The notes below the pieces were generated by a model, which was not told where the DNA came from, made no database searches, and saw nothing but the letters and a program-made list of their open reading frames with translations. A DNA stretch of 18,884 nt from Bacteroidales bacterium UBA1751 (GTDB lineage: Bacteria > Bacteroidota > Bacteroidia > Bacteroidales > UBA932). How positions within the stretch are numbered: position 1 is the first letter of the stretch; the number at the start of each line of letters is the position of its first letter. The stretch is taken from NCBI GenBank assembly GCA_002315995.1, contig DCHN01000076.1, forward strand, positions 52,179 to 71,062, in the 5' to 3' direction. Both the position numbers and the translations under genes were made by a program. Shown here piece by piece: positions 16,628-18,884 of the stretch.

Positions 16628-17713
16628 CTAAGCAATATTGTTTCTTCCCTGTTTCTCCTTTGATGATTCAAACTCCTTAATAGGCATAGGATTGGCATTC
16701 ATTCTGTCATAATTGACCCTATTGCGCCATATATCCATTGCCAGGTAAATTGCACTCATCATAGATTGAGGATTTGCCTTGTTCTTGCCCGCAAGGTCAA
16801 ATGCCGACCCATGGTCAGGACCGGTTCTAACTATTGAGAGTCCTGCAGTGAAATTCACACCATTGTCAAACGCAAGTGATTTGAACGGAATAAGCCCCTG
16901 GTCGTGATACATTGCAAGTACAGCATCGAACTTGTACTGCATGTTTATGCTGAAGAAGCCATCTGGAGGATAAGGTCCGAAGCATAGAATTCCCTCGGAA
17001 TTGGCCTGCTCAATGGCAGGGCGTATGATATTGATCTCTTCATCGCCAAGAAAACCCTTGTCTCCGGCGTGCGGATTCAATCCAAGCACTGCTATTTTCG
17101 GCTTCACAATACAGAAATCCCTCTTGAGAGATTTGTTCATTACACGAAGCTTGCTCATTATTGACTCTGTTGTCAATGATGAAGATATCTTTGAAATTGG
17201 AAGATGGTTTGTAACAACTCCCACTCTCATTGAGTCGGCGCACATAAGCATTACACCATCGCCATCTCCGAACTCCTTTACAAGATAATCTGTATGGCTC
17301 GGGAATTTGAAGGTCTCCTGATTAACGGCCCTTTTGTTGAAAGGAGCAGTAACAAGTATATCAATGAGCCCCTCCTTCATCTCCTCAACAGCCTTCTCCA
17401 ATGCAGCAATTGCAGCCTTTGCGCCATCGTGTGTAAGCTGCCCCGGCTCAATGGCCATGTCAGCAACACAATTCACAATGTTCACTCTCTTTGGGTGTGC
17501 CTCTCTGGCCGATGTGATTATGTTTGTAACTATATTTTCAGTCTCACATATCTGCTTTCTGTAATATCCGAATGATTTGCTGCTGCCATACACAACAGGT
17601 GTGCACATATCGAGAAGTCTTGCATCTGAGAGACATTTTATAATAACCTCATATCCAATTCCGTTGGTATCACCCTGTGTAATTCCTATTCTAAGCTTGT
17701 TATTGTCCGACAT
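16628..17713 (-). CDS. pdxA: 4-hydroxythreonine-4-phosphate dehydrogenase (vitamin B6 synthesis)
   Basis: 361 residues. PdxA oxidises 4-phosphohydroxy-L-threonine in the DXP-dependent pathway to pyridoxal 5'-phosphate. The N-terminal GITQGDTNGIGYE and the mid-region TAPFNKRAVN and FPSHTDYL are characteristic. The three metal-binding histidines are His170 (TNHLP), His215 (LNPHAGD) and His270 (AMYHDQGL), with the same 45- and 55-residue spacing as E. coli His166, His211 and His266. The C-terminal RTGPDHGSAFDLAG is also present. It heads a tight operon with rnhA and gpsA and is divergent from recG. I found no convincing promoter in the 85 nt upstream; the closest candidate is a degenerate TATATTG. 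Confidence 0.95.
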   Translation of the reverse strand: MSDNNKLRIGITQGDTNGIGYEVIIKCLSDARLLDMCTPVVYGSSKSFGYYRKQICETENIVTNIITSAREAHPKRVNIVNCVADMAIEPGQLTHDGAKAAIAALEKAVEEMKEGLIDILVTAPFNKRAVNQETFKFPSHTDYLVKEFGDGDGVMLMCADSMRVGVVTNHLPISKISSSLTTESIMSKLRVMNKSLKRDFCIVKPKIAVLGLNPHAGDKGFLGDEEINIIRPAIEQANSEGILCFGPYPPDGFFSINMQYKFDAVLAMYHDQGLIPFKSLAFDNGVNFTAGLSIVRTGPDHGSAFDLAGKNKANPQSMMSAIYLAMDIWRNRVNYDRMNANPMPIKEFESSKEKQGRNNIA

Positions 17714-17762
17714 ATACCCATTTTATACATAAAACTTCGCAATATACGAATAAATTTCGATA

Positions 17763-17793
17763 TTGTTTTTTCACCACACCAATACTATCTTTG
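17763..17793 (+). promoter_or_regulatory. Promoter of recG, placed for a leaderless or near-leaderless transcript
   Basis: TTG (17763-17765) is followed after 20 nt by TATCTTTG (17786-17793), a perfect TAnnTTTG. The recG ATG begins at 17799, only 5 nt after the -7 box, where transcription itself is expected to start. The 5' leader would thus be about 0-3 nt. Confidence 0.55.
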
Positions 17794-17798
17794 TAAGT

Positions 17799-18884
17799 AT
17801 GGAAAGCCTGCTTGGAACAGAGATCAAATATCTGCCTGGAGTCGGCCCCAAAAGGGCTGAGATTCTGGAGAAGGAGCTTGATATCTCCACATACGGAGAG
17901 CTCCTCTACTTCTTCCCGTTCAGATATGTAGACAAGAGCACCATATATCCAATTAAGGATCTAGCCCCAACAATGGCATACGTTCAAATAAGGGGAGTCA
18001 TAAAGAGTATTGAAACAGTTGGCTCAAACCCTCAGAACAGGCGTCTGGTACTTATAATGGCCGACTCAACCGGTTCAATTGAACTCGTATTCTTCAAAGG
18101 TGCCAAATACATTACCCAGAAAGTTGTTCTTGGCAAAGAGTACATTGCCTTCGGACGCCCGAGCGACTACAACGGCAGAATAAACCTGGTACATCCCGAG
18201 ATAAATTCCGTAACAGAGAACATACTCCCTGGCGGCTCAACCCTTATGGGAATATACCCGTCAACGGAGAAGCTGAAAAGCAACGGAATAGGCAACAAGG
18301 TAATTGCAAAGCTCCAGGCGAACCTTATTGAAAAGGTCAGAGGCTCAATAAGTGAAACCCTTCCAAAATACATACTTGAAAACAAGAGGTTCATGCCACT
18401 GGAAGAGGCTCTGTTCCAGATGCATTTTCCAACTGACCAGCACAAGCTTCAAAGCGCACAGTTCAGGCTGAAATGGGAGGAGCTCTTCTACCTGCAGCTT
18501 GGTCTTCTCAAACAGAAATGCATTAATACACGCTCATCCGGCGGACTGGTTTTCAGCCACGTTGGCAATGCCTTCAACAGCTGTTACAAATCCCTCCCCT
18601 ACCCACTCACCAATGCTCAGAAAAGGGTAATCAAGGAGATACATGCAGATATGAAGAGCGGAAGGCAGATGAACCGCCTGCTGCAGGGAGATGTGGGGAG
18701 CGGAAAGACACTTGTTGCGTTGCTATCGGCCTTGTTGGCAATTGATAACGGCTTTCAGTCATGCATAATGGCACCTACGGAGGTTCTTGCGCAGCAGCAC
18801 CTTGCCTCGCTCAGCAAATTCCTTACCGGCAGCAGCGTAAAGGTTGCACTGCTAACCGGCAGCACGAAACAGAAGGAGCGCAAA
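17799..18884 (+). CDS. recG: ATP-dependent DNA helicase RecG, N-terminal part (runs off right edge)
   Basis: 362 codons are visible and the frame stays open to the window end. RecG remodels stalled replication forks and Holliday junctions. The start MESLLGTEIKYLPGVGPKRA is the family's N-terminal helix-hairpin-like segment. An OB-fold wedge domain follows (~60-150; IRGVIKSIETVG, LVLIMADSTGSIELVFFKG). The LTNAQKRVIKEI Q-motif-like region, Walker A GDVGSGKT (297-304; Lys303) and motif Ia MAPTEVLAQQH (~327-337) mark the first RecA-like domain. Motifs II-VI are outside the window. The ATG is fixed by the conserved start, because no upstream extension resembles the family and the promoter lies directly before it. 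The gene is divergent from pdxA with 85 nt between the starts. Confidence 0.95.
   Translation, partial: MESLLGTEIKYLPGVGPKRAEILEKELDISTYGELLYFFPFRYVDKSTIYPIKDLAPTMAYVQIRGVIKSIETVGSNPQNRRLVLIMADSTGSIELVFFKGAKYITQKVVLGKEYIAFGRPSDYNGRINLVHPEINSVTENILPGGSTLMGIYPSTEKLKSNGIGNKVIAKLQANLIEKVRGSISETLPKYILENKRFMPLEEALFQMHFPTDQHKLQSAQFRLKWEELFYLQLGLLKQKCINTRSSGGLVFSHVGNAFNSCYKSLPYPLTNAQKRVIKEIHADMKSGRQMNRLLQGDVGSGKTLVALLSALLAIDNGFQSCIMAPTEVLAQQHLASLSKFLTGSSVKVALLTGSTKQKERK

Noticed and set aside
17714..17798. Promoter for pdxA in the divergent gap
   Set aside because: Only a degenerate TATATTG on the minus strand, with no suitable -33 element, so it was not listed as a feature.
1..18884. tRNA, rRNA, CRISPR, transposon or prophage signatures
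   Set aside because: No cloverleaf, repeat-spacer array, transposase motif or integrase was seen, and intergenic gaps are too short for most of them.

Overview
The window looks like chromosomal DNA of a member of the order Bacteroidales (Bacteroidota); I cannot fix the genus. Three things point there. It carries a FimA/Mfa1-type (type V) pilus operon, a pilus class known from Bacteroidia. Upstream regions carry the Bacteroidota -33/-7 promoter pattern (TTTG or TTG, then TAnnTTTG). Purine-rich ribosome-binding sites are mostly absent. No phage, transposase, tRNA, rRNA or CRISPR is visible.

Layout. (1) Positions 1-149, minus strand: the first 49 codons of a YqaA/DedA-like membrane protein that runs off the left edge, with its own promoter at 170-201. 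(2) Positions 231-8756, minus strand: a six-gene pilus operon with gaps of only 7-18 nt. In transcription order it encodes a DUF3575-type outer-membrane beta-barrel, a DUF3868/OmpA-like lipoprotein, an unrecognised Ig-like lipoprotein with a seven-serine linker, the major fimbrillin, a FimB/Mfa2-type anchor, and a 922-residue lipoprotein that is probably a tip or adhesin subunit. (3) Positions 8757-8976: a divergent control region with promoters for both sides, a 12-nt palindrome and two CGCAAAA copies exactly 20 nt apart. (4) Positions 8977-15110, plus strand: addB then addA, the AddAB helicase-nuclease for double-strand-break end processing. (5) Positions 15124-17713, minus strand: pdxA, rnhA and gpsA, a tightly packed housekeeping operon. 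(6) Positions 17799-18884, plus strand: the first 362 codons of recG, cut by the right edge, with a promoter placed so close to the ATG that the message may be leaderless.

How the genes fit together. Five of the six pilus-operon products have lipoprotein signal peptides, and the sixth has an ordinary signal peptide and barrel-like sequence. That suits the type V route, in which lipidated pilins reach the outer membrane, are cut by a protease and polymerise by strand exchange. The fimbrillin and the 922-residue protein line up over their first ~190 residues, with a Lys53-Ala54 candidate cleavage site and an R-[ML]-V-S-R-I motif at 174/175 in both. This suggests the large protein joins the fibre as a minor pilin. 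AddAB and RecG act in recombinational repair, RNase HI removes RNA:DNA hybrids, PdxA makes vitamin B6 and GpsA makes glycerol 3-phosphate for phospholipids; these are ordinary core genes. The part most worth study is the pilus operon, especially the 439- and 922-residue lipoproteins.
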